DNA from: Torymus aiolomorphi
Lineage: Eukaryota > Arthropoda > Insecta > Hymenoptera > Torymidae
Assembly (NCBI GenBank): GCA_036365515.1
Contig: CM070873.1
Location: 264,196,075-264,260,074 of the forward strand
Length of the DNA: 64,000 nucleotides
Reading direction: 5' to 3'
Each line of letters starts with the position of its first letter. Position 1 is the first letter of the stretch. A program made the translations under genes and the position numbers. Positions 16,301 to 28,300 of this stretch are shown here, one piece after another. Under the pieces are notes generated by a model, which was not told where the DNA came from, searched no databases, and saw nothing but the letters and a program-made list of their open reading frames with translations.

Positions 16301-19300
16301 TAAACTGCAACAGCATCGTGTTTCGTACAATCTGATATAATAACCACAGTTTTGTGTTTATATGGTTGTTATTCCAGTGAAACCCAGGTACAGCATTTTG
16401 AATAACGAATGCGTAATTTTCTGCAAAATCAGATACAACGAGGCATTCATCACTTTGTAAATTTTTTTTTGAAAGTTTATAAAAGGAAGCTTGCTCGTTG
16501 GCGATGCAAAAAAATTTTTCCTGATGTACAGAAATTTAATGCGAATTCTTGATGTGTTACGTTGGTAGTTTTTAAGATCGTTCGAGGCTTCGAAACCCAA
16601 TGTTTGTGAACCACTGATTGGACTAGGTTTTTATGTAAAATTTTTGTAAAACTTCATTTTTCGGACAAGCATCGCATTGTCCTAAATAGCATTTGTAATT
16701 AGGATTTTGGCACAATAGTAGCAATAATATATCTTGATAATGTTCGACTTGATAATTTTCCTCTTTCATTAACTTTACAATATGACTCCCTACGAAAAAT
16801 TATTTCAGATGTAAGAACTTTAATTTTCATGGTTTTTGCAAATAAATAATAACGATATCACTTGTTTAATTCTGTACAATAAGATTTAGGATGTTATTAA
16901 AATATTTAAGATAAATAGAAACAAACAATTTTTAAGATAGTGATATCGTTTTTACGGATATAAAGTAATAATTTGATTACCCAATGCGATTAACTGGATA
17001 TTTTCATGAATGGGACATATACGCAAACTGAATGCGTACCGCCTGCGCCTGCTAATACACAATGCGCTGGTCTCAAGGTAGCAAAACTCGAGAAGCCGAT
17101 TTTTACATCAGGATTTTCAAACTTGAATTTCTTAAAAATTTCTTTGAGATTTCCCATTATCAGTCGCTTTTGATACACCGATTTTTGGCCATTAATTTTG
17201 ACAGATTTTGTATCTTTTTGGTCTGGCATTACAGAGCTTACATCGTCTGATTCATAAAACTGTTTAACTTTCAGTTTTTTTGAAGCAGATAAAGATTTTC
17301 CTGAATAAAACAATTGTAAAGTACAAAAATATAGTTGATATTTTATTTTTTCACATAAACGGATTATTAGCATACCTTTATTTGGATTGGGCACCGACAA
17401 AATTCCTTTTTGTAATATCGATTGCCTAACTTTACGAATCATGTAACGAGATGTCCCCATAATTTTAGCGGCATGTGACTCTTTATATTGCAAGGGCAAG
17501 AGTGTCAATAGTTGCAATTTTTCATTCATTGGGGTTTTTTTATGGTGAAATTTTTTCTTCCATCGGGAAATCATTGTGTCAGGAATCTTTAGATCGCTCT
17601 TTGTATATGAGAGAGAGAAATAACTCGATAGATTGTTTTACTCTAATAATTTTAAGCTAATAATAGTTGCAATTCTAACTTACGTCTGATATATCACTGT
17701 AAAGAGAAGAATCATCCGAGTCACCTTCATCTGATTCATCACTCGAAAGTAAAGGACTGTCGCATGAATCTGATTCTGACTCTGATTCAATTGTATAACG
17801 CGTCTCTTCTAAATTGAAAATAATTAGATTATCATTCTTAGAATGATATTAAAAAAAACTAAATACTAGAACCTTTAGAAGTCATTTTTCCGATGCGTAA
17901 CCTGCACGACGGACATAAGACATCATTTGCCTTCAAACAATCTATTTTTTTCAACATTGATTCAGATGGTCGCCGTAAATTCTTACTTTGTCCAGAATGT
18001 AATGTAATGTAAATGACGAAAAAAGCGAACTTTATTAGAGATACACTACGTAACTAATAGATACATACAAACAAAAAATTAGACGCTCGATATCGTTCAT
18101 GGCAGACTTAGCGCGCGGTGCTTTTAATTTTCTTATAACTTTTAAACTAAACGTCATTCCATTATCGGAAACGAACCAAAAGATTTTTAAAACTTCAAAG
18201 ATTATTATTTTTCGTTAAATATGAATATAAAAAATGCCCAAGTAATACAAAAATCACTTTTTTCCTTTATTTCATAAAATTTTAATAGAGCGAAAATTCT
18301 TAACAAATTTTTGTTTGAATTTCTGAAACGTTGAGAAAAAATCCTAACTTTTCCTCTCCTGAAATAATTTTTTACAATGATAATTCACTGAAATGCAAGC
18401 GTTTCAAAAAAAGTTCTTTTGTTATAACCCTAAATTTCGAAAAATCATGAGTCTAAAATTATGAGGTTAAAAGAAAAATAAAAAAATACGTATCGAATAT
18501 TTTTTTTATGAAGATTCATAAAAAAAATATTTCATTCATAAAAAAACATCAATGTAAATCTGACATGGAATGACCTCTATATTGCATACAATTTGATCGG
18601 AATAAGTCATACAAATACCTAATTTTTCATACCTTATCATTTTCATTTTTGTTTTGCAACTTGTAAAATCTTACGTATTTTTTTATTTCGAAAAATTTAT
18701 CTCTTGTCATGAGTTCTTTGATCACAGAGCATTGTAGAAGCCGACTATTTGACCAATAATCACGCTGACTTTTTTTGGAGTTGAAAATAGTAATCATAAT
18801 AATGACAAAAAATCTTTCAAGATCAATCATACTAAGTTCGAAATTATTTTCTGAATTTGCTTCAATAATATGGTTTTTTAACGCACTTGAAAAAAAAAAA
18901 AAACAATTCAAATAATTCTAATGAGTTTTTATTATAAAATGATAAAATGGAACTGTTATTGAAGCAGTTAGTATAATCGTCAGTACTTTCAACAGAACTA
19001 TCATTGTAAGCATAATTCTACGAATCATAAACATGATTAGGCTCTAATAATGTTTGCGTACTTGTATAAGAACTCCTTACATGTTCGTAAGAACCCGCAG
19101 GAAGTTCACAAGATAGGATATCTTCATCTGGATCGTGAAGAGAGTCTCCATCAGAACTATCGTCGTCAGAAGGTAAGAGTGCTATATCGATGTGTTTATC
19201 GCAATCAACATCATCATCGTCAACTAAATCGAGTAAATCGGCAACTCTTCGCCTTGACATTTTTTACCGGGGTGCCTCAAAAGAGCAGAGACGCGGGATG

Positions 19301-22300
19301 ATGCTAATATGTAAATCGAAAAAAATATATAAAAATTCTATTACTATATAGTTTTTTCGAATAAAAGAGTTATATTGATTTCAGATATAGAATAATTTCT
19401 GAAAATCAAGACATTTTGAATAAGTAGAATAAATGAAAATAAATATAACCATGTATACTAATTGATTAGTATATCTATACGTAAAATAAAGATAGACATA
19501 GTGTGTCTATTTATACGGTATATATAGATATAATATAATTATTTATACGGTGTAAATATAGATATAATATATCTATACATACGGTATACATAAATACACT
19601 ATGCGCGGTTTTAAATCTTCCAACTACAACACTTCAAATTTAGATTTCCTCAATTTGTATTTCTTTATACCATCTTTACACTAACACAATTTGAAGTCTG
19701 ACAGAAAAACGTCACTAAGGTTTTCTTCATGATTTTTCCCATAGCATCGATTGCCGCTTTTAGTTTTTCAAAATTACAAATTTTGTATCTATTTGTTTAA
19801 ATAATTTTTTATAAACAATTGCAAATGATAAAAGAAAAAACACTGGTACTTTTTTTTTCGGCTATGCCACCAATCCAATAGTTCGTTTGATGCTATCTAG
19901 CCTAGATTCGACTCAGGATTTGACGAAGTCAGCTGTGTCTATGAGGATGCATTTGTTTATACCATTTTTACACTAACAATTTGAAGTCTGACAAAAAAAA
20001 ACGTTACTAAGATTTTCTTCATGATTTTTCCCGTAGAACCGATTGCCACTTTTAGTTTTTCAAAATTACAAATTTTGTATCTATTTGTTTAAATAATTTT
20101 TTATAAACAATTGCGAATGATAAAAAAAACACGGGTACTTTTTTTGTCGGCTATGTCACCAATCCAATAGGTCGTTTGATGCTATCTAGCCTAGATTCGG
20201 CTCAGGATTTAATGGGTTAATATAGTGCGACACCCCCTTAACTACTTCATTTGTTAACAGGTTCGTCACTGACAATGTATAAGGTTTTTCTACTCCCCCA
20301 TCCTACGCAATAAACTTGTTAATGATAATGTATACATCAATGTCAATATGAAATATTATTTTAAATCTTGGGATCAGTATTCCGTTGAATAGAATAAATC
20401 TTAAAATCCTACAGAATGGAAAATCATGATTTAAAAAAGTTTTATTTAACTGTCGAACCGTTCGATGTCATAAAGTACGGAAAAATACATAAGCGGCATG
20501 AGTCGTATTTGACTCATGCCGGCCCAGCGGAAAAAAATTCATGAGTCGTATTTGACTCATGCCGTCGCGAACCTTTTAATAAAAGAACTGTTCAATACTA
20601 TATATTTTTCGAAATTTTACATCAAAAAAGAGAAAACAACACATAACACTATAAAAATGTTTAGAGATGGCTAGGCGTAGAGTAAAATTATAAAAAATTG
20701 GTACGATAGGTACGTTGTAAATTACATATTCCCATGAAAATATATTGATTCGCTATTAAGTATTCTTTTCTCGAATGGTCAATAATTTATTCCCTGCTGC
20801 ATATAGTTTTGGAAATATGCAATAACTATTAATATGTCCAATATTAAAGATAAGTTAACATTTTACAAGTATTAGTATGAAGCATAGAAAAGAAAAGCGA
20901 CATGAGTTGATAAATAATTATATCTATTTGGCATTTGTCAAAAAATTCTGTATTGTTTGTTTACCAAAAGATATCTATTCTAGTACAAGTCTGGATATTA
21001 ACGAAAATTTCTGTTTATCTTTTTCTCGAATCTTATTTACTGTGGGCATTAGTATTATTATATGAATTTAGGTCGTTTTTAATATCATCGTCACTATGAG
21101 ATATCTATTTTTGGTGGATATAATAAAGGCTTCAGAAGTAGATTTCAATGCTTAGCAAAGAAATTTGTGGACATGAATAATTAAAAATGTGACTGAAATT
21201 ATATAAAAAATGTCCGATTTTATTTTCTGAAATCTTTCATGTTTGATGGAAGGAAAAATGTTAAGAAAATATTGTTTTTTTCTGTTTCAGCCGGGAGAGG
21301 GACCGAGAGAGGGAGAGGGAGCGGGATCGAGAGAGGGAGAGGGAGAGGGAGCGAGAGCGCGAGAGAGAACGAGACCGGGAGCGCGAACGAGAGCGCGAAC
21401 GGGAGCGCGAGAGGGAGCGAGAGCGGGAACGGGAGCGCGATCGAGAGCGCGACCGGGATCGTGATCGCGACAGGGGCTTCGAGGCAGCTGTGACGGTGGG
21501 CAACCCGGGTGGCCGCTTCGGCCGCTATGAAACGCCTCCGCGCGCCAGGACGTCGAGCTACAGCCGGACCCCGGGTGGCGGGAGCACGCCGGGCGCCAGC
21601 CCGGCCCACCCAAGCGCCATGTCGCGCAGCAGCCGCCGTTCCTACCAGGCCGACCCTTACTACGAGCCCGACTACCCCGAGTCTCAGCTCAGCCGACGCT
21701 TCCGTAGCTACGATGAGTTCAGTCAGGGCAGCGGCGGCGCCAGCCACGACGACTACGAGCCGGGCCCGGGCCCCGAGTCCAAGCTCCTCGGCGACGACGA
21801 GTTACCCGGTCTGCCCATCCTCTCCTCGCGCCGGCACGCGCTGCCGAGTGTTGTGGGCGTCGACGGCCCGGGCCTGCCTCCCCCGCCGCTGCTCCCGCCC
21901 CCGGACATCCGCCACCTCCAGAAGGAGCGCGTGCACCTGCTCGAGCAGCTCGAGGAGTGCCACAGCAGCGGTGACGAGCTGAGCTTCGCGCCAAAGAAGC
22001 GGCCCAAGCTCATGGACGCGGGCCCCATCATGCTGGCCGGCGAGGACGACGAGCCCGAGATCGCCTCGCTCCTCGTCACCTCGCACTCGGGCCGCAAGGG
22101 CATGGAGGTGCGCAGAGTCAGCGACAGCAAGCTCCTGCTGCACCACGGCTCCCGGCGCTCCAGCTGTGAGGGCCGCGGCGCCATGCCCTGCAAGCGCCGC
22201 CGGGACACCAGCAGCAGGTCAGTAGACTCCCAGCCCTCCGACCCACGGCTTCGCGGCCAGCGCGCTTACCCGGACGCTCCCCTCTGTTGCAGGCACCATG

Positions 22301-25300
22301 AGCACCACGACGGTTCGCGACCGGGCACGCCGCTCGTGGACGAGCGGCCCGAGAACATCTTGCCGAGCGAGCCCCGCCGGTTCCGCGAGCGCAGCCAGGA
22401 CGGGCCGCTGTCCCTGCCGCTGCCCAGGTTCGCCACCCAGATGCTGAGCGGCGGCGTTGGTGTTGGTGGCGTCGGTGTTGGCGTCGGCGGCACCGGAAAC
22501 GCTCCGGGTGGCGCCGCCGCCGCCAGTGGGGTCGGCCCGCGCGGGCTCGGTCCTGGCGGCAGCCTCTCCAAGATCGCCTCGCCACCGTGCGCGGAGCGCA
22601 TCCAGGTGGCGGCGCCCAGCCCGCGCAGCGCCGTCCAGCCGCCGGCTTCGCCGCCCCCGCGCCACCCCAGTCCGAGCCCGACGAGCTCGGACAGCGAGGC
22701 AGCGCCGCAGTCGCCCAGCCTCGAAGAGCGCATCCGCTCGCTCGATGAGAAGTATGAAAAGTGGTCGGGCTCGAGAGCGCTGAGTGCCGCAGGCGGCGAC
22801 GCTCTCGCCAAGCTCGACGCCCAGGCCTCGGAGCGCTTCCGTTTCCGGCACAAGCTGCTCGACCTCGACCTCCACGAGGTGCAGCCCTCGGACATCGTCA
22901 AGTCTGTGCTGGCGAGGCGGAGTGTCTTCGACGAGGATTCGAAGCGTCTGGAGAACCTTAACGAGAAATACGAGCCGAAGGAGTTTACGGGCGTCATCGG
23001 TGTGAACGCCCTTGTGGGACAGAGTTGCGCGAGCAAGGTGTGCCTGCAGTACCCTTTTCCTAGTCACCCGCCGGCCTCGGCATCGCCCTCGACCTCGGCG
23101 CCGCTACCGCTGCCACAGCCGCAGTCACAGCCGCTTCTGGGCTGCAAGCCCGCTGCACAGACCGGCCACAACTGCGTCGTGCATCCGTGTCCCGCGACAC
23201 CCGTCACACCCGGCGTCAGCGCGAAGACGGTCAGCCCGGAGTTGCCACCGGTTTCGCTGCCACATAATATGTCCTCGGCGCACTCGCTCGGCGCTTCGAC
23301 GAGCCGCAACCTTCCTCAGATCTCTAGCGCCTGCGGGAGCCTGACAACGAGCCTCGGAACCTTGGCTCCCCTGGCTACAGCAGCGACGCCACCGGCGACG
23401 TCCGTGCCGGGGGCCTCCGTGAGCGCGGCCGCAATCGCCACTCCCTGCACCCAAAGCCAGCAGCAGCAACAACAAGTGGCTCCAGCTACGTCTACCTCAT
23501 CTTCCTCGGTGTCGCACTCTTCGGAGGCTCCACGAGCCAAACTCAAGAAGGAGTCGAGCGGGAGCAGTAGGGAGAGTCGAGACTCGAAGGAAGGCAGGGA
23601 CTCAAGGCATGGCAAATCAAAAGAGTCATCCTTGTGCACCTCGACCTCGTCTTCATCGTCGCGGAGGACCCGAAAAGAGGAGGAGGGGGTGGTGACGGAG
23701 AAGAGCCGGAGAGAACGCGAGGAGCATCGGGAAGAACGGCTATCTGCGGTGAGCGCGTCCGAAAGCGCCGACGTTGAAAGCCTCCTTAAGGAGTCCAAGG
23801 AGAGTAGGCACGAAAAGAAGGACCGTGAAGATAAGGAGAGGAGAGAGCGAGAAGACAGGGAGCGACAGGAGCGGAAGGAGCGTGAAGAGCGGGAAAGGCG
23901 AGAAAAGGACGAAGAACGAAGGGAGCGTGAAAGACTCGAAAAGGAGAGGCAAGAGAAGGAGAGGAAAGAGCGTGAGGAGCGAGAGGAACTCGAGCAGCGG
24001 CTCGAAAAAGAGAAGCAGGAAAAAAAGGAAAAGGAGGAGCAAGAGCGAAAAGAGCGCGAGAGGAAGGAGCGCGAGGAGCGCGAACGACGGGAACGTGAGC
24101 GCACGGAAAAGGAGAAAGTAGAAAAAGAACGACTGCGGAAGGAACGCGAAGAACAAGAAAAACGCGATAAAGATCGCATCGAACGGGATAAGAAACGCGA
24201 AAAGGATGAAAAGGAGAGGCTGGAACGGGAGCGAAGAAAAGAAAAAGAGGAAAGAGAGAGGCAGGATAAAGAGAGGCGAGATAAAGAAGAAAAAGATCGA
24301 ATTGAAAAAGAGAAGCACGATCGAGACAAGAGAAGAGATCGTGAAGAGGTCGAAAGAAAGGACAGGGAAAAGGCAGATCGAGAAAAGCGGCGAGATCGCG
24401 AAGACAAGGACAAGGATAAGGACAAAGAAAGAGAAAGGGAGAAGGAAAGAGATAAGGATAGGGACAAGGACAAGGATAAGGAAAGAGAGAAAGAAAAGCG
24501 AGAAAGAGATGAAAGCAGACGCGGGCCCATGGAAAATCACGTTCAATCCTCCAATGTACAAACGACGATACCCGTTCCCGCTTCTATTTCCAATAAGCGG
24601 CGATGTTCGTCGCAGGACGCTTCCGCCGACGAGGAGGCGAAAGAGGCAAAGCGTCTCAAGATTTCCTCTGAACACCGAAGGGATAGTAAAGATAAATCCA
24701 AACAAAATCGGCGCTCTGAGGATCGCAAGCATCGTAGTGAAACTCATAGAACTAGCCGTGATAGCAGGGACAGTCGAGAAAGCAAAGATTCAAATTCAAC
24801 TCAAGATAGTCGAGATAGTAGAGATAGCCGAGACAGTCGTGAGATCAGAGAGTCGCAGTCGCACGGTGATTTAACTAGGGAATCGAGCAAAGAAGGCAAA
24901 GAGAACAACAGAGATGCGAGCAGCAAGGATAAACAACGAAGTAAAAAGAGTCGCTCGGAGAAGTCGTCGGAAAAAGAGTCAAGAGAACGAAGTCCTCGAG
25001 TATCTGTACATGAATCAGAAAAGGACTTCTTGTTAAGACTTGAATTAGCCAAGAGAAACGACTCGAATTTGTCGAACGATCAATTGTCTATTAGTTCACA
25101 TCATCCGAGAGAAACTCCACAAATACACGTTTCATTACAACATCATCAACACCAACAGCAACAGCATCAGCAGCAACAACAGCAGCTGCAACAACAGCAG
25201 CAGCTGCAACAACAGCACCAACACCAGCAACACCAACAACACCAACAGCAACATCACCATCACCATATTTCTCTCAATCTTCATAGCGATATGGATGAGG

Positions 25301-28300
25301 GTGGACTTTCCACGCATGAAATGCAACGTATGCGAAACCCTTCGGCTACCGACACTGACAGCGATGAACCAAAGAAACACTCAATCTTTGACATCGTCGA
25401 TGATGAACCTGCCTACATTAGCATGTACGACAAGGTCAAAGCAAGGTCAACAAAGAATATGCAGAAGCTTGAGGAAGAAAAACGCCAGGTAAGAAGATTT
25501 TCCAATTTTAGATTGTTTTTATTCCAAACGAACACGTGGAACATTATGTATAAATTAATTTCTTTTTGTTACAGGTTAGGCTAAAGGATAAATTTTCGCA
25601 ACTGAAGCAAAGTAGAGCGAGGCGAGAAGAAAAGAAACAGAGTACCTCATGGGATGGAGATTCTGTCAGTAGCAAAGCGTTGACAGAAGATGAAGCGACT
25701 TCAGAATCTGACTCCACGAGGGCTAAGTCATTGTCTCGTAAAGGATCAAGATCTCGAATCCACTCTGATACCAGCGAAGAAGATGAATCATTCAATGAAA
25801 AACTTGACAAAATTAAAAATGAACGTTTCTTAGAGAGTGACGTTGATCTCGGCTTTGCTGATACAGAAGAGAAGCATCATCCTCATGAGTCCATCTCGAT
25901 AAATGCAAGTATCATGGTAAATAACATGCGTATCAAGGACGAACCCAGGACATCTGACGAGGAAGAAAGGATGTCAATATCTTTCCATTCAAATCATCCA
26001 ATTGTCGTTAATAATCACGATCGGGATTCTCGTAAAAAGTCGCACAAGAAGAAACAAAAGCGTCAAAAAAATTCCATTTCTAGCGAGGAGGGTATTAAAA
26101 TTGAAGCTTCCAGTAGTCTTGATTACAAAAATAAGTCGATTCTTTGTAGTTCTACAAACAGCAACCATGTAGATGAGGATTCTCCAAGCTCGGTGGCAGA
26201 TATTGGCAGTGCATTGCTAGCTACGTCAACACTAAGCGAGAGTGAAGAAAGGATACGACAAGAAAAGAAGGCCAGAAGTAAAAAGGAGAAGCGCCGAGAC
26301 CGTAACTCGGAAAGTAAAGTAAAAGCGAGAAGGAAACGATTAAACAGGCAAGAAGCTCGAGATAGCCAGCGAATGGAAGATATCTTTGGGCCATTATCAG
26401 ATGACGTCGATGAGCCATCTGGCAATAACTTGTTCAATAGACTTTCCGATTCGCCTCAAGAAAATCACATAGGTTATCATTCCGACAGCGATGAGCTGCG
26501 CAGTCCCGTCCTTGAACATGAACGGGGTCGCAGAAAATCGGAGAAAAAGCGCAGACATCAACCGCAAGACGAAAACAGCGTTGATCTGGCCGAGGCAGGT
26601 CGAGAAATTGAAGCGAACCTCTTGGGGTTGCCCAATTCTCCGAAATCCGCAGCTACCTGTACCGAATCCAATGATCACGACGTTTTCCGCTTTACCGATG
26701 ATAACGACAGCATCGAACCTGCAACTCCCAGCGCCATTCCTGAGAAGTTCAAAGAGAAAAAGAAAAAGCGAAAGAAGTCGAAAGAAGAACGATCCCGCAA
26801 AGACTGTCATCACCATCATCATCACCATCATCACCACCACGAAAAGTCGAATACTGGCTTGCCTTTCCTTGGTTCAGATAATACGCCTCCTCGAGCTAGT
26901 AGTCCGCTCATTGCTCCCAAACCAATATCTCCTCAATTGCTATCGACAAGAGAAAGTATGCTCAGTCCGATACCGAAAATCGCCCCTAACATGCCGAGTG
27001 TGCCAACAGAACACGTTGTTTCCGAATCTCTTGCCGACATAGATTCTAACAAATCAGACAAGAAGAAAGACAAATGCATTCCAGGATTTGGAATTGACAT
27101 TGACGAAAGTATACATGAGAATGCAGTTAAAAGCATATCAGAGCCCGACGAGCGCGATACCAGCATGCAATCTATGAACAGCAGGGAAGAACAAGAAGTA
27201 ACTGAGTCTACGACGCCCCCGCCTCAGCCGGAAGATAAGCCGCGAGTTGTTATTTCCCAAGAAGAAACCGAGGACGCTGTGGCAGCTTTATTGGAGGAGA
27301 CCTTCGGTGAAACCGAAGACTACTCTTACGAAGGCGAAGAGGAAGAGGCAGAGGCGGAAACGACCAGTGTTCCGACACAGGAAACACCTGCCGCCGAAGA
27401 CGTAGAGGAAACTCAACAAGCGGTCGACAGTTTGAATGCCTCGAATGCTGAAGCAGAGACAGATTTAAAACCAGATACACCGCAAAGTGAGCATGATCTC
27501 CAGATAGATACCGACACCGAGGAAGATCCAAACTTTGAGAGCTTCGAAATGAATCAACCACCAAAGACTCCAGATATTCCATCCTTCTACAAGTCACCGC
27601 TGAGGACGCCAGCAACTGAAGTAGTTCCAGTAGTGGCGAGTCTTGAAAAGTCAGGGGAAAATCCTCCGGTGGTTACAACAACAACAACAGCTTCGGTTGT
27701 AAAACCACAAAGTCCAGCAAGTTCGGTAATAGCTCACTCGTGGAAATTGAACGAACAGAAAGCTCGGGAATCGGCGCAAACACCGCAAGCCGATGCCGTC
27801 GAGCCAAGCGCATGTGCAACAGAGCCCGAAACGTGTACAGCTCCAGCTCGAAGGTTATCTTCTTCGCCTACACCACCATCGCCATCAGGACAATTCAAGC
27901 CGGGTGTCACAAGTCCGTGCCATATGTCACTCATTAGCGAACCACCGAAAATTGGTGGCGTTGGCTCGCAACCTCTGTATCAGAGGCTTCCAGTTTCCCC
28001 GCAAAGTCCAATGGTGTCGATGAGGCAGATGCCCGCTCGAACACAAAATATTTGCTCTAGTCCCTCGTCTGTGAATGCTCCCAGTGTTCCTTCTCCAGTC
28101 TCGTCTAGAACGGCTCCACCGACAACGATCCAGCAACAGCCTCCTTCGCCGAACGGCCAGTGGAATCGTAGTCCAATGAGTCCACTCGCATCCTGTGCGG
28201 CTAAAGCTACAACCCCACCTGTCAGAATACCGGTGAGTGTGCCTATATCTGCGCACCGACCAGAGCCACCCATTCAACACATCTATTCAACGGCATCCAG

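Larger units (their letters stand above)
14060..19260 (-). pseudogene. piggyBac transposase, disrupted
   Basis: Read on the minus strand, an acidic N-terminus starts at ATG 19260 (MSRRRVADLLDLVDDDD). The conserved N-terminal segment follows to 18627 (LERFFVIIMITI, SNSRLL). The DDE core is at 15061-14615 (LSIDEIMVKYFG, KPIRFGIKLWAL, YFDNFFSFPNL), then NMGGVDLHDQ near 14440-14470, and finally a C-terminal cysteine-rich zinc domain (CSIPMCSV, CSKCKKYLCKDH) near 14090-14170. Breaks: an in-frame TAG at about 19020, a TGA at about 18627, a frameshift near 14705, more stops near 14540, and the 3.5-kb insertion between 15059 and 18572. The element cannot move itself in this form. Transposases of this type cut and paste at TTAA. 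Confidence 0.85.
13497..20216 (-). mobile_element. piggyBac-family DNA transposon, 6.7 kb including a nested element
   Basis: TTAA lies exactly at both borders (13493-13496 and 20217-20220), the hallmark target of piggyBac. The ends are inverted: TCCATTAAATCCTGAGC at the left and the reverse complement of CCCATTAAATCCTGAGC at the right. Each terminal region of about 570 bp contains two tandem copies of a 290-bp unit starting AATCCTGAGCCGAATCTAGG (near 13503 and 13795, and mirrored near 19910 and 20200). The coding part reads on the minus strand and is broken. A 3.5-kb element (15059-18572) is inserted in it. Confidence 0.9.

Noticed and set aside
22118..23067. Minus-strand frames opposite the GC-rich part of spen
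   Set aside because: They arise from high GC and lack of stops, with no domain and no splice signals.
23316..24747. Long minus-strand open frames (over 330 and 400 codons)
   Set aside because: They lie opposite the Lys/Glu/Arg-rich region of spen and are Ser/Leu/Phe-rich shadows of GAG/AAG codons.
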